A stretch of 64,000 bases of DNA from Pseudoalteromonas sp. S2755. GTDB taxonomy: Bacteria > Pseudomonadota > Gammaproteobacteria > Enterobacterales > Alteromonadaceae. Shown here in pieces: positions 25,412-34,547 of this stretch (within the stretch, counting starts at the first letter, position 1; every line of letters begins with the position of its first letter). Location: positions 1 to 64,000 of the forward strand of contig NZ_PNDS01000069.1 in assembly GCF_005886535.1 (NCBI RefSeq), read 5' to 3'. The translations under genes were made by a program, and so were the position numbers. The notes below the pieces were generated by a model that saw nothing but the letters and a program-made list of their open reading frames with translations, was not told where the DNA came from and did no database searches.

Positions 25412-28366
25412 ATGAAAATAAACTTAGTTACATTAAGCGTGGTACTTGCTCTCTCTTCAGCTACTCCTGCGTTCGCAGATAACTCAACGGGCTCAATTTC
25501 AGGCGTTGCCAACCAAGGTTCTGTTGTAACAATCAAAAATAAAGATACAGGCCTTTCAAGAACGTTTTCCGTACCAACGAATGAGAAGTTTCACTTTAGA
25601 CAATTACCCACCGGTAATTATACCGTTTCTAATGGTGAGCAAAGTTTCGATATAGTTGTGACTGTCGGTGGTACGCGCTCTATCGATTTTACAGAAAAAG
25701 TTGAAGTTCTTAGTGTCGTTGGCTCTCGAGTTTCCCCCCTAGATTTAACTTCAGTGGAATCAGCAACCGTCTTTACCGCGGAAGATATAGATCGACTACC
25801 AATTACAAAGGACTTAACGAGTGTTGCATTACTTGCTCCAGGTACAACCAAAGGTGATTCAGGCTTTGGAAATCTAGCATCATTCGGTGGCGCATCTGTT
25901 GCTGAAAATGGTTATTATATCAATGGCTTTGATGTTACAAACATTCGGAAATTTACTTCTTTTGCCAATCTTCCTTACGATGGCGTATCACAACAACAGG
26001 TTAAAACTGGTGGTTATGGTGCTGAGTATGGACGTTCGCTCGGTGGTGTAGTTAATATAGTAACAAAACGCGGTTCCAATGATTGGGAATTTGGAGGCTC
26101 AGCATATTGGACACCAAAAGGCTTGCGTGAAGATCGAACCGATAACTTAAGCAAGCAAACCGACCCTTCTCCGAGCGAAAAGTATCATGTATATAATTCT
26201 GACAATACGTATGATTACTTGAAATATAACGTTTACGGTTCAGGTCCAATTATTGAAGACAAACTATTTTTCTTTGCAATGTATCAATGGCGCGACGATG
26301 AATGGAACGATTTTAATGTCGACAGAAGTACACGGAACACCGATGAGTCGCCGTTAGGCTTATTTAAGTTAGACTGGAATATTACCGATAGTCAGGTGTT
26401 AGAATATACCTATATTCTTAATGACGATGAGTACACGGTTCATCCATACACCAACCCTGAAGATGAATATTACACAGGTAAGCATGGCACGCCAGCAGAT
26501 CCATATTCAATAAGTGACAGTGGTGATATTCATATCCTTAGCTACACGGGATATATCACGGATAACCTAACTGTAAACGCACTTCTTGGGCGTATGGAAT
26601 TTGACTCTAGTGTTAGAAATCCACTTGAAGGACCTGGAGCTGAATGCCCATTAGTTTATGATCGTCGCGAGACTCCAACCTCTTCACAACGGATCGGTTG
26701 TTGGGGTAAAGATTCAAACCAATATTATCGCTACGATCCTGAAGGAGAAACAGAATCTGATACTCGTGATTCGATTCGACTGGGATTACGCTACGACATT
26801 GGCGCACACAGTATTTCTTTTGGCTATGACAAAGAAGAGTTTGAATCAACTAAGCTCGGACGGGAGTTCTCTGGTGGTGATTACTGGCGCTGGCATAGAG
26901 GCACAGGAAGTGAAGTAAGAGGTGTGGTTGTACCCGAAGGACAAGACTATGTTCGCCATCGTACTCTCACAGAAGCTTCGGGTAAGTATCTCGTGGAGAA
27001 TACCGCATTTTATCTAACTGATGAGTGGCAAGTCACAGACGACATAATTCTTCGACTAGGTATTCGTGCTGAAGGGTTCGAAAACTTTAACTCAAAGGGT
27101 GAATCCTTTGTGAAAGGTGACACTAAATATGCGCCTCGGTTGGGGTTCTCTTGGGATGTCTTTGGGGAAGGTGATAAAAAGCTATTTGCCACAGCTGGAC
27201 GCTATTATATTCCTATTTCGGCCAATACTAACATTCGTGGCTCTGGTATAGAATTTTCCACAGAAGAATACTTCCTTGTAGATAGTGCTGATGAAGATCC
27301 AACGACAGGTGCACCAACCAAGTTAGGTGCTAAATTAGGTGAAACATCATACAACGGTGATGAAAATCCTCCTCACCCAGGTTCCATTGCCGCTATTAAT
27401 CTTGAACCAATGCATCAAGATGAATTCATCTTAGGCTATCAGCAAGAGTTTGATACTTGGACAGTTGGTGTTAAAGCAATTTATCGTGAAATAAAAGATG
27501 GTATGGATGACTACTGTGGTCACCAAGCATTTATAAACTATGCAACCGATAATGGCTACAATAACTTCGACTACAATAGCATGGCAAATTGTATGATGAT
27601 GAACCCGGGCAATAATGTTGAAATTGCTATGGATCTTGAAAACGATGGAAACTATCAAGCCGTTTCAATTCCCGCCAGCTACTTTGACCTAGATAAATAT
27701 AAACGTACCTATACCGCTGTAGAGTTCTTTTGGGAACGAGCATTTGAAGACAATTGGTATTTAAAAGGCTCGTACAGTTATGCGAAGAGTAAGGGAAATG
27801 CGGAAGGTTATGTGAATTCGACATTAGAGCAGGATGATGCAGGAGCCACACAAGATGTGGATCATGCATTATTTCAGAAAGGTGCTGATGGCTACTTACC
27901 GAATGATAGACGTCATACATTGAAACTGTTTGGTGGATATAACCTCACAGAAGAAATCGCAGTGTCCGCAAATATTTTGGTTCAGTCTGGTAGACCGGTA
28001 AGCTGCTATGGATATCTACCATTGGAACAATACAAAGATGAATTAGGTGTTGATTATAGCGGTCTTGCAGGTTACAGCGCATCTTCATTCTTTTGCCAAG
28101 GCAAGCTAGGCAGTCGCGGTAATGAAGGAAGAACACCTTGGGTTAAAACTCTAGATTTAGGTGTTACATATAAACCTGAGTGGGCTGAAAACCTAACGTT
28201 ACGCGCAAATATTAAAAATGCATTTAACTCTCAAGAAGTTACAGAATATACGGAGACAAGTGAAATTGGCTCTGCATCAGCGCCTGAAGCAAACCCAAAT
28301 TACTTAAACGCTTCAAACTATTTAACACCTAGAAGAGTTGAGTTATCAGTCAGTTATAAATTTTAG
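25412..28366 (+). CDS. TonB-dependent receptor, Oar-like
   Basis: A 984-residue outer-membrane receptor. The start is ATG of MKINLVTLSVVLALSS, with AAGGAA upstream; the longer frame has no signal peptide. After the signal peptide (ending AFADN) comes a carboxypeptidase-regulatory-like beta domain (about 25-85), a plug domain (about 95-210, ESATVFTAEDIDRLPITKDL and GGVVNIVTKRGSN), and a barrel that ends in RVELSVSYKF with the usual C-terminal Phe. No FecA-type signalling extension. It takes up some large substrate using TonB; peptides or protein degradation products are common for Oar-like receptors, but this is inference. Confidence 0.88.
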   Translation: MKINLVTLSVVLALSSATPAFADNSTGSISGVANQGSVVTIKNKDTGLSRTFSVPTNEKFHFRQLPTGNYTVSNGEQSFDIVVTVGGTRSIDFTEKVEVLSVVGSRVSPLDLTSVESATVFTAEDIDRLPITKDLTSVALLAPGTTKGDSGFGNLASFGGASVAENGYYINGFDVTNIRKFTSFANLPYDGVSQQQVKTGGYGAEYGRSLGGVVNIVTKRGSNDWEFGGSAYWTPKGLREDRTDNLSKQTDPSPSEKYHVYNSDNTYDYLKYNVYGSGPIIEDKLFFFAMYQWRDDEWNDFNVDRSTRNTDESPLGLFKLDWNITDSQVLEYTYILNDDEYTVHPYTNPEDEYYTGKHGTPADPYSISDSGDIHILSYTGYITDNLTVNALLGRMEFDSSVRNPLEGPGAECPLVYDRRETPTSSQRIGCWGKDSNQYYRYDPEGETESDTRDSIRLGLRYDIGAHSISFGYDKEEFESTKLGREFSGGDYWRWHRGTGSEVRGVVVPEGQDYVRHRTLTEASGKYLVENTAFYLTDEWQVTDDIILRLGIRAEGFENFNSKGESFVKGDTKYAPRLGFSWDVFGEGDKKLFATAGRYYIPISANTNIRGSGIEFSTEEYFLVDSADEDPTTGAPTKLGAKLGETSYNGDENPPHPGSIAAINLEPMHQDEFILGYQQEFDTWTVGVKAIYREIKDGMDDYCGHQAFINYATDNGYNNFDYNSMANCMMMNPGNNVEIAMDLENDGNYQAVSIPASYFDLDKYKRTYTAVEFFWERAFEDNWYLKGSYSYAKSKGNAEGYVNSTLEQDDAGATQDVDHALFQKGADGYLPNDRRHTLKLFGGYNLTEEIAVSANILVQSGRPVSCYGYLPLEQYKDELGVDYSGLAGYSASSFFCQGKLGSRGNEGRTPWVKTLDLGVTYKPEWAENLTLRANIKNAFNSQEVTEYTETSEIGSASAPEANPNYLNASNYLTPRRVELSVSYKF

Positions 28367-28377
28367 AGCATAAAATC

Positions 28378-28414
28378 AAGCTCAATGCATTGTTAATCCA
28401 CGCATTGAGCTTTT
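28378..28414 (+). terminator. Intrinsic terminator after the TonB receptor
   Basis: AAGCTCAATGC pairs with GCATTGAGCTT over 11 bp, followed by TTTTC. It lies 12 bases past the receptor stop. Confidence 0.85.
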
Positions 28415-28435
28415 CTAACTAAAATTAGCTGTGGG

Positions 28436-28594
28436 CTACATACTACCGTTCTGTAGAACAGTACTAGACCATGCGTTATCTAAATTAATTTTTACATAGT
28501 TAGAACCATCTTCTCCTTTCTTTATACAGCTAGCTCCACTAAAAGAAATTACATAATCATTTACGAAAAACTTCAAAAACAATTTGTTTACCAA
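28436..28594 (-). pseudogene. Possible gene remnant in antisense orientation
   Basis: An open frame of 52 codons (TTG start only) extends further upstream without an ATG until a stop near 28645. The translation includes NDYVISFSGASCIKKGEDGS and later VKINLDNAWSSTVLQNGSM, which reads like a beta-rich secreted protein and not like random sequence. No ribosome binding site was found. It may be the 3' remnant of a lost gene between the receptor and the small secreted protein. Confidence 0.3.
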
Positions 28595-28647
28595 AATAAT
28601 ATTAACTGCTAACGTACCTACTTTATTACCTAAAACAAGGAATTAGT

Positions 28648-29232
28648 ATGAAAACCAAACTTGCGATTATCGCTTCATTATTCGCTGCGAACTCGGCATA
28701 CGCTACTGTAGAGTTGTACTCAGGTGCAAATAACTGTGCTTTGGACACTAAATTAGAGGCAGCTGCTTTCACTAAACATGCAAATGCGGTTGGTAACTCA
28801 GAGGCGTTAGCACAAAAACACAGCGAACAAGTGGGTGCCACGGGAAGTGGCTACTTTATTTTTAATCCATCCTATCTAAGAACAGAACGTTATTTTAATT
28901 GTAGCGTGCCGTTAAATGCCAATATTGGTCAATTTACTTTAACCGTTCATGGCAAGACACAGGGCTTAACTGGCACTAATGCATTTTGTTTGGTTTCAAA
29001 AATTCGTAAAGTGAGCGATGGTGGTATAGATAAATGGTTCAAGTTTAGAGAAACAGGTAAAGGCTTTGATTGGACAGATATATCAGTTCCAAACGTAGCA
29101 GAAGAGCAGTTTGTTAGCTATACCACAACGTTAGACAACAACTACGAAAGCAGTGCTGTTTTGGACCTCAAGTGCAGAACAACCTGGGACAAAGGTAGTG
29201 TGTCAATTGGTCAAATTGAACTTAGCTACTAA
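28648..29232 (+). CDS. Hypothetical secreted protein
   Basis: A 194-residue protein with a clear signal peptide (MKTKLAIIASLFAANSAYA). The mature part starts TVELYSGANNCALD and contains four cysteines (CAL, NCSV, FCLV, KCRT) that could form two disulfides. AACAAGGAATTAGT precedes the ATG. No family recognised; the beta-rich composition suggests a small periplasmic or secreted binding protein. It follows the TonB receptor but has its own upstream region. Confidence 0.65.
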   Translation: MKTKLAIIASLFAANSAYATVELYSGANNCALDTKLEAAAFTKHANAVGNSEALAQKHSEQVGATGSGYFIFNPSYLRTERYFNCSVPLNANIGQFTLTVHGKTQGLTGTNAFCLVSKIRKVSDGGIDKWFKFRETGKGFDWTDISVPNVAEEQFVSYTTTLDNNYESSAVLDLKCRTTWDKGSVSIGQIELSY

Positions 29233-29256
29233 TACTGACTAGTACTCTAGCACTAC

Positions 29257-29282
29257 GGGCAATCTTTTTCTAAGGATTGCCC
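29257..29282. terminator. Hairpin between convergent genes
   Basis: GGGCAATC pairs with GATTGCCC around a 10-base loop, right between two convergent stops. There is no clear T-run on either side, so its strength is uncertain. Confidence 0.4.
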
Positions 29283-29283
29283 A

Positions 29284-30021
29284 TTATGGTCCAACAAATT
29301 CTTGATTATGCTTCGCCAGTGCGCGTCTTATTCGGTCTATAAGTATAGGATCCGTCTCCTTGCTAAATGCCATACAGCCACGCTGCTGAGTCGCTTTGGT
29401 TACTTCTATCAGAGGTACAACCTCATCATAATTGAGCCCAGCCGCCTTAAGTTCCTCACTCATGATATATTCTGTTGACATTACAAGGTCTATCCGCCCT
29501 TTTAAAAAGAGTTTATAAAAACTTTTGGAGTCGGCGGCGACCATCAAATGCTCTCCTTGAGTGAAACCCTGTTGAATCAAAAAGTCATAATAAATATTGC
29601 CTTTAACTACTGCGGAGGTGTATTGCTTGGCATCTTCCAATGAAGCAACTTGAATATCTTTACGTGTTTTAAGTTTAAAGAAATATACTCCCACTGGGCG
29701 GATCAAAGGACATGCCCATTCGTAGTCAGCTTCACGCTCAGCAGTACGATAAATCGAGTAAATCATTGTATTTGGGCGCTCTTTGGCAATTTTCATTGCC
29801 CGTACCCAAGGGTAAACTTTTATCTCGTAGTCAATCTCAGCTGCAGCAAGCACCTCCCTTACCTTTTTTGTTGCTCTCCCGACAACCTCTCCTTTGTCAT
29901 TGGTGAAGTTATATGGCTTCCACTCTTCGGTCACCACCAGTAGCTCTTTTGCAGAGGCACTTAAACTCGTTAAAGAGAGCATAATCAGGCTATAAATCGC
30001 TAATTTCATTACATAAGCCAA
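29284..30021 (-). CDS. Periplasmic solute-binding-like protein
   Basis: A 245-residue protein of the SBP_bac_3 (amino-acid-binding) fold. It starts with a signal peptide (IYSLIMLSLTSLSASA) and then KELLVVTEEWKPYNFTNDKG, typical of these orphan binding proteins. The start may be TTG at 30021 (GGAG eight bases upstream) or ATG at 30009. No ABC permease or ATPase is adjacent, so it may serve as a sensor or be an orphan, as is common in this group in Pseudoalteromonas and Shewanella. Confidence 0.75.
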   Translation of the reverse strand: MAYVMKLAIYSLIMLSLTSLSASAKELLVVTEEWKPYNFTNDKGEVVGRATKKVREVLAAAEIDYEIKVYPWVRAMKIAKERPNTMIYSIYRTAEREADYEWACPLIRPVGVYFFKLKTRKDIQVASLEDAKQYTSAVVKGNIYYDFLIQQGFTQGEHLMVAADSKSFYKLFLKGRIDLVMSTEYIMSEELKAAGLNYDEVVPLIEVTKATQQRGCMAFSKETDPILIDRIRRALAKHNQEFVGP

Positions 30022-30098
30022 TATTTCTTCTCCGCTTTTTGCAATTCTATCTTAACTCATGCACCATACTAAAAATATAAAGTTTCTAGAACACCAAT

Positions 30099-30977
30099 AT
30101 GAAAAGCATAGTACTATTTATCCTACTCGTCGCTTGTAGTTTTACTAGCATGGCGAATGAACAAACAACGTCAAATAAGCCGACAGAAAACCAACAACAA
30201 CAGGCTTTGTCACAATTACAAGAGCCGATGTATAGACCCCTAATTGAGCGTTATATTCTTGATGAATTAAGAGCAGTCAGAGAAGATCAAATGCGCTTAA
30301 GAGCTGATATTGAGAAGAAAATCAGTCACTCTCAGCTAGATACTGCAGATCGCGCAATTACCTATACCACAGATACCATCAATAATGTGCTCTTTTTGAT
30401 CACAGCAGCCGCGTCCATCTTAGTGGTCGTTGGCTGGACTTCTTTTAGAGATATTAAGAGTAAAGTAGAAGATATCGTTAGCCTGCGCGTTGGCACGATC
30501 ACCGATGAATATGAAAAGCGCCTTCAGGTTATTGAAGAGAAATTACGCGAACGCTCTGAAGAAATCCTCAATAACCAGAAGAAGATATCCATAACGAATG
30601 AAGTACACTCTCTGTGGATGCGGGCAAACCTTGAGAGTGATATGAACTCTAAAATTGAGATTTACGATGAAATCCTAAATCGCAAACCTGAAGATGTCGA
30701 GGCGATTGCCTACAAAGCTGATGCTTTGTTAGAGCTTGGTCAAACCAACACGGCAATTGCTTTGTGTAATCAAGCATTAGAAATTGACAGTGATTATGGC
30801 TATGCCTATTGGCAACGAGCATGTGCTTACTCGATGCTTTACAAGCACGCAGATGCGATGGCCGACATCCGTATGGCTTTGGAATATGCACCTAACTTAA
30901 AGAACGAGTTACAACACGAGCCAGCGTTTGCGAGCCTTGCAGATAACCAAAGCTTTAACGAGCTGGTGAATAGTTAA
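30099..30977 (+). CDS. TPR repeat membrane protein
   Basis: A 292-residue protein with a signal peptide (ending SMANE), a glutamine-rich linker, a membrane helix at about 97-117 (NNVLFLITAAASILVVVGW), a coiled coil (about 118-165), then TPR repeats from about 190 (KIEIYDEILNRKPEDVEAIAYKAD is the first, in parts). The 3' end overlaps the convergent binding-protein gene by 23 bases. Probably an inner-membrane scaffold; partner unknown. Confidence 0.65.
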   Translation: MKSIVLFILLVACSFTSMANEQTTSNKPTENQQQQALSQLQEPMYRPLIERYILDELRAVREDQMRLRADIEKKISHSQLDTADRAITYTTDTINNVLFLITAAASILVVVGWTSFRDIKSKVEDIVSLRVGTITDEYEKRLQVIEEKLRERSEEILNNQKKISITNEVHSLWMRANLESDMNSKIEIYDEILNRKPEDVEAIAYKADALLELGQTNTAIALCNQALEIDSDYGYAYWQRACAYSMLYKHADAMADIRMALEYAPNLKNELQHEPAFASLADNQSFNELVNS

Positions 30978-31857
30978 GTTGTTTTAGCAGCTCGATTTGT
31001 AATTGAGAAATCGAGTCGAGCTGCTTTTTAGAAATAATCAGCGGATTTTCAATTTGATGGATGGCGGCACCTTGTAAATTAAAGTGCTTCTTCAACTCAG
31101 CCATCATAGTACTGTCGTAAAAAAGCGCAGCCAAAGAGCCATCCTCAAGCGCTTGTGTTAGACCATACTCTAGGCGTTTATAAAGTTTAATATCTTCTTT
31201 GCGGACATAGAAATACACCATTGAGGGATAGAGAAACAGGTTTTTCTCGCCATGAGTCAGTTGCTTGTTATCGAACGACTTGAGCTCGGGTACTACTTCA
31301 ATGATACCTCGTGGAAAAATCTTACCGGCACTATTTGCAAGCACTCTGTAAACTGCCAACCCATCAACATATTTTTCTACCGTAAAACCTGCCTTTTCAA
31401 AAATGTGAACATCAGGCCAATCCCGCCCCAAAACTACGTTGAACTTTTGTAGCTCTGATAACGATAAATACACATTCAGCTTGCCGCTGTCGGCCACGTT
31501 CATTACCAGTGCTCTTATACCAAAGCTGCCAAACGCTATGGGAATGGCCACAGGCTTTGCCTGAGTGTCTCTAGCGGCTGTTGATACCGTCCAGAAGACA
31601 TCGACATTGTGCTTTAGCAACTCCTTAAATTGTCGTGACTGATTAATTGGTAAATCGATAGGCTCTATCCAGTACTCGCCATATTGCTCTCGTGATTTAT
31701 CTAAAGCTAGCCGCAAGACTGACAAAAAATATTGGTTCTGCGGTGTGCCATTTTCTTCAGCTGCGTCCACAACCCTAATTACCTTTGGCTCTGCAGGCAC
31801 AGTGTTCGCGGTTACCAGCAGTAATATGCACAAGAGATGAATAACACGAACCTGCAT
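30955..31857 (-). CDS. Periplasmic solute-binding-like protein
   Basis: A 300-residue protein. The start is taken at MQVRVIHLLCILLLVTANTV, which is a signal peptide; the longer frame overlaps the upstream fpr gene. The mature part begins EPKVIRVVDAAEENGTPQNQ and resembles SBP_bac_3-like orphan binding proteins. It begins four bases after the fpr stop, so the two are likely one operon. No transporter partner nearby. Confidence 0.65.
   Translation of the reverse strand: MQVRVIHLLCILLLVTANTVPAEPKVIRVVDAAEENGTPQNQYFLSVLRLALDKSREQYGEYWIEPIDLPINQSRQFKELLKHNVDVFWTVSTAARDTQAKPVAIPIAFGSFGIRALVMNVADSGKLNVYLSLSELQKFNVVLGRDWPDVHIFEKAGFTVEKYVDGLAVYRVLANSAGKIFPRGIIEVVPELKSFDNKQLTHGEKNLFLYPSMVYFYVRKEDIKLYKRLEYGLTQALEDGSLAALFYDSTMMAELKKHFNLQGAAIHQIENPLIISKKQLDSISQLQIELLKQLNYSPAR
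30986..31029 (+). terminator. Terminator inside the convergent gene
   Basis: AGCAGCTCGA pairs with TCGAGCTGCT over 10 bp, followed by TTTTTAG on the plus strand, just past the stop of the TPR gene. It lies inside the coding part of the convergent gene at 30955-31857, so the same bases serve as codons on one strand and terminator on the other. Confidence 0.6.
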
Positions 31858-31861
31858 AGGA

Positions 31862-32602
31862 TCACCAATATTGTTCAACGGTGATATGCCCGGGTTTAGC
31901 CCGCCTGTGGCGTTCATATCCCATACTCTGCAATAGAGCACTTAGTTGTTTCACCATTTCGGGGTTACCACAAAGCATAAAATGGCTATTATCAGGAAAC
32001 TGCTTATAGCCTAGATAAGTTAATAATTGCTTATTTTCTATCAGTTCAGTGACGCGCCCTTGGCAACCGAGCTCTGGCTTTTCCCGCGTAACGAGCGGCA
32101 CATAAGTAAAGCCGTTTCTTTGTTGTTGCAACTGCTCGAGCTGTTCACGATAACACAGGTCTGCATTTCGGCGCACACCATGAATAAGGATCACCTGCTT
32201 AACCTTCTGCCACACTTCACCTTCTCTAAGCATCGACAAAAATGGGCCGACCGCCGTGCCTGTACTTATCATCCAAAGCGTATCGCAAGGTGGTAGTTCA
32301 TCTAGTATAAAAAAGCCGTTTGCTTGGTAAGTTACATCGAGCTCATCACCAATTTGTAGCTGATGTAAAGGCACAGAAAGATTGCCGTTTGGCACTTCGA
32401 CTAACAAAACTTCGTGAATTGACTCTGATGGCGAGTTTACAAAGGAATATGCTCGTGCAATACGCTTATCCCCTTGTTGCAAACTCAATTTAGTATATTG
32501 ACCCGCTTTAAACGGTGCAATGTCTGCTGTAAACTTGATACTAAATAACGTTGGCGTCCAATGCGTGATTTCGACGATTTCTCCTTTTACCCATTGCGAC
32601 AT
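31862..32602 (-). CDS. fpr: Ferredoxin--NADP reductase
   Basis: A 246-residue flavoprotein. ATG of MSQWVKGEIVEI is chosen because GGAG lies five bases upstream. The FAD-binding motif RAYSFVNSP (R-x-Y-S) is at about 50, the NADP-binding part has MISTGTAVGPFLSML at about 110-124 and LCGNPEMV near the end, and the C-terminus is HITVEQYW with an aromatic residue. It matches the bacterial Fpr family (about 248 residues), which passes electrons between NADPH and ferredoxin/flavodoxin. Confidence 0.85.
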   Translation of the reverse strand: MSQWVKGEIVEITHWTPTLFSIKFTADIAPFKAGQYTKLSLQQGDKRIARAYSFVNSPSESIHEVLLVEVPNGNLSVPLHQLQIGDELDVTYQANGFFILDELPPCDTLWMISTGTAVGPFLSMLREGEVWQKVKQVILIHGVRRNADLCYREQLEQLQQQRNGFTYVPLVTREKPELGCQGRVTELIENKQLLTYLGYKQFPDNSHFMLCGNPEMVKQLSALLQSMGYERHRRAKPGHITVEQYW

Positions 32603-32671
32603 TATTTCTCCAAAACTCACAAACCGTATTTATTTAACGATAACATAACCATGGCAAAAAAATTGGCTTTG

Positions 32672-33661
32672 TCAATGGCTCGGACACCAGGCTTTCCCCA
32701 ATTCAACAGGAAGCGGATCTCTGACAGTAAGCTGTGAAGTGACCTTCGGTAGCGACAGATTAAACTTGTCGATATGCGCATTCACCATAGCTGCATATCC
32801 TTTATTAGCAGCGCCGAGCGAATAGGCTTTCATTGTTGTCGACTCGGTTAAGCCTTGTTTGTTTTGCTCTAGCTGTTGTACCAGTTCTCGCAACCAACCA
32901 AGGTAATGCTGATTATCTTCTATTAGGGACGGTTCCGATGCTATATCAGCAAGCACCTTATGATAGCTGGAGAAGTCTGAGTGGAGTACATATATGCCAA
33001 GACTATTGATTGATACTTGCTTCACAGCTCTATAGTTTTCATCTTGTGCATAATGGGTCGCCGCTTCAATGAAATAACTAAGTGCCTTATCCACTTCACC
33101 CAGTGCAAATGTTGCATTGCCAAGTGCAGTTAGCAGTCCTGCTTGCATAAAGCTTGGTAACATTTCTCTATCCACACTTTTTAAAAGGCGGTAACCGATA
33201 GCGGGTTGTTCAAGGCGTGTGTACGCAATCGCAATATTTACTTTGAGTGCAGACTTTTGCTGTAAACTGGCCGTGGCATTCATTGCACACCGATAATGCC
33301 AAATAGCTTGTTCATTCTGGTTACGACGACGATACCCAACACCAATATTAGTCAGAATCTTCGCCCTATCTTCATCCGCCAAAGCCTTAAAAGGTGGTGT
33401 TTTAAGACTATCTATCGCCTCAATCAAAATAACATTATTGAATGTGCTCGCACTTGCTCTTATTGCTTGATAATGAAGTTGATATAAATCTTGAACTGGA
33501 AGATCCTCCCGAGCAATCGCAATTTGGTATACTTTAAGCGCGTCATCAGGCGCATTTTTGACCAGAGACTCAAACGCACCCAAGTCAACTTCGGTATTCG
33601 CCATTAAAGCGAAAAAGCCCAGAACATGAATCGTCATCACCCAACACCAATACCTTATCAT
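32672..33661 (-). CDS. Hypothetical TPR-like secreted protein
   Basis: A 329-residue protein with a hydrophobic N-terminus (WCWVMTIHVLGFFALMA). The mature part is alpha-helical with TPR-like repeats (ILTNIGVGYRRRNQNEQAIWHYRCAM; GNATFALGEVDKALSYFIEAATHYA, each in pieces). Reminiscent of the TPR sensor part of GGDEF or kinase proteins but lacking any output domain. Function unknown. Confidence 0.55.
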   Translation of the reverse strand: MIRYWCWVMTIHVLGFFALMANTEVDLGAFESLVKNAPDDALKVYQIAIAREDLPVQDLYQLHYQAIRASASTFNNVILIEAIDSLKTPPFKALADEDRAKILTNIGVGYRRRNQNEQAIWHYRCAMNATASLQQKSALKVNIAIAYTRLEQPAIGYRLLKSVDREMLPSFMQAGLLTALGNATFALGEVDKALSYFIEAATHYAQDENYRAVKQVSINSLGIYVLHSDFSSYHKVLADIASEPSLIEDNQHYLGWLRELVQQLEQNKQGLTESTTMKAYSLGAANKGYAAMVNAHIDKFNLSLPKVTSQLTVRDPLPVELGKAWCPSH

Positions 33662-33726
33662 TAGAAAAACTCTACCACCTTTATGTAGTTTAAACTAGAT
33701 ATGGGAATTTCGGATGGACAAAGATC

Positions 33727-33756
33727 AAAAAAAAAGCCGCTTAAAGCGGCTTTTTT
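33727..33756. terminator. Bidirectional intrinsic terminator
   Basis: AAAAAAGCCGCTT pairs with AAGCGGCTTTTTT. A-run on the left and T-run on the right, so it can work on both strands. On the minus strand it ends the deoB-deoD transcript. Confidence 0.85.
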
Positions 33757-33831
33757 GGGTGTGATTCGCGTTGTTTTAGGCGTGTCTCCAAAACTCTGCG
33801 ATTACGTTACCAAGGAACTTTTCAAATTGTA

Positions 33832-34533
33832 TTAAATGGACTCTAGTGCAATTTTAACCATTTCATTGAACGTGCTTTGACGCTCTTCTGGTGGCGTTGC
33901 TTCACCAGTAATAACATGGTCACTTACCGTGAACAATGCCATCGCTTTTGCACCATACTCAGCCGCTACACCATATAAACCGGCTGTTTCCATATCAACA
34001 GCCATTACACCTAGCTTGTCTAATTCTTTATAAAATTCGCCATCGGCTTGATAGAAAGTATCTGTGGTGAAAACATTACCAACTTTTGCTTCAATACCTA
34101 AACGGCGAGCAGCGTTTACGCCGTTTTCTAATAAACCAAAATCAGCAATCGCAGCGAAGTCATAGCCACGTACACGAGCACGATTCACATTTGAGTCTGT
34201 GCTTGCACCTTGCGCAAAGATCACATCACGGATCTTGATGTCTTGACTAATACCACCGCATGTACCGATGCGGATCAGGTTCTTAACACCAAAGCTAACA
34301 ATAAGCTCACGAGCATAAATAGACATAGATGGAATGCCCATGCCTGAGCCCATGATGCTAACTGGCTTACCATTGTAAGTACCAGTGAAACCAAACATGT
34401 TGCGAACGTCAGTTACCTGACGAGCATCTTCCAAAAAGTTTTCTGCAATGTATTTTGCTCTTAGTGGATCGCCCGGCATTAATACCGTTTCTGCAAAATC
34501 ACCTGGCTTTGCGCTAATGTGTGGAGTGCTCAT
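33832..34533 (-). CDS. deoD: Purine-nucleoside phosphorylase DeoD
   Basis: A 233-residue hexameric-type purine nucleoside phosphorylase. Motifs match E. coli Deo[37 protein letters not shown] (phosphate site), [19 protein letters not shown] (ribose and base site) and the catalytic Asp in [10 protein letters not shown]. It splits purine nucleosides into base and ribose-1-phosphate. Downstream of deoB by 14 bases, in the same operon. Confidence 0.95.
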   Translation of the reverse strand: MSTPHISAKPGDFAETVLMPGDPLRAKYIAENFLEDARQVTDVRNMFGFTGTYNGKPVSIMGSGMGIPSMSIYARELIVSFGVKNLIRIGTCGGISQDIKIRDVIFAQGASTDSNVNRARVRGYDFAAIADFGLLENGVNAARRLGIEAKVGNVFTTDTFYQADGEFYKELDKLGVMAVDMETAGLYGVAAEYGAKAMALFTVSDHVITGEATPPEERQSTFNEMVKIALESI

Positions 34534-34547
34534 ATTGTTTCCTTTAG

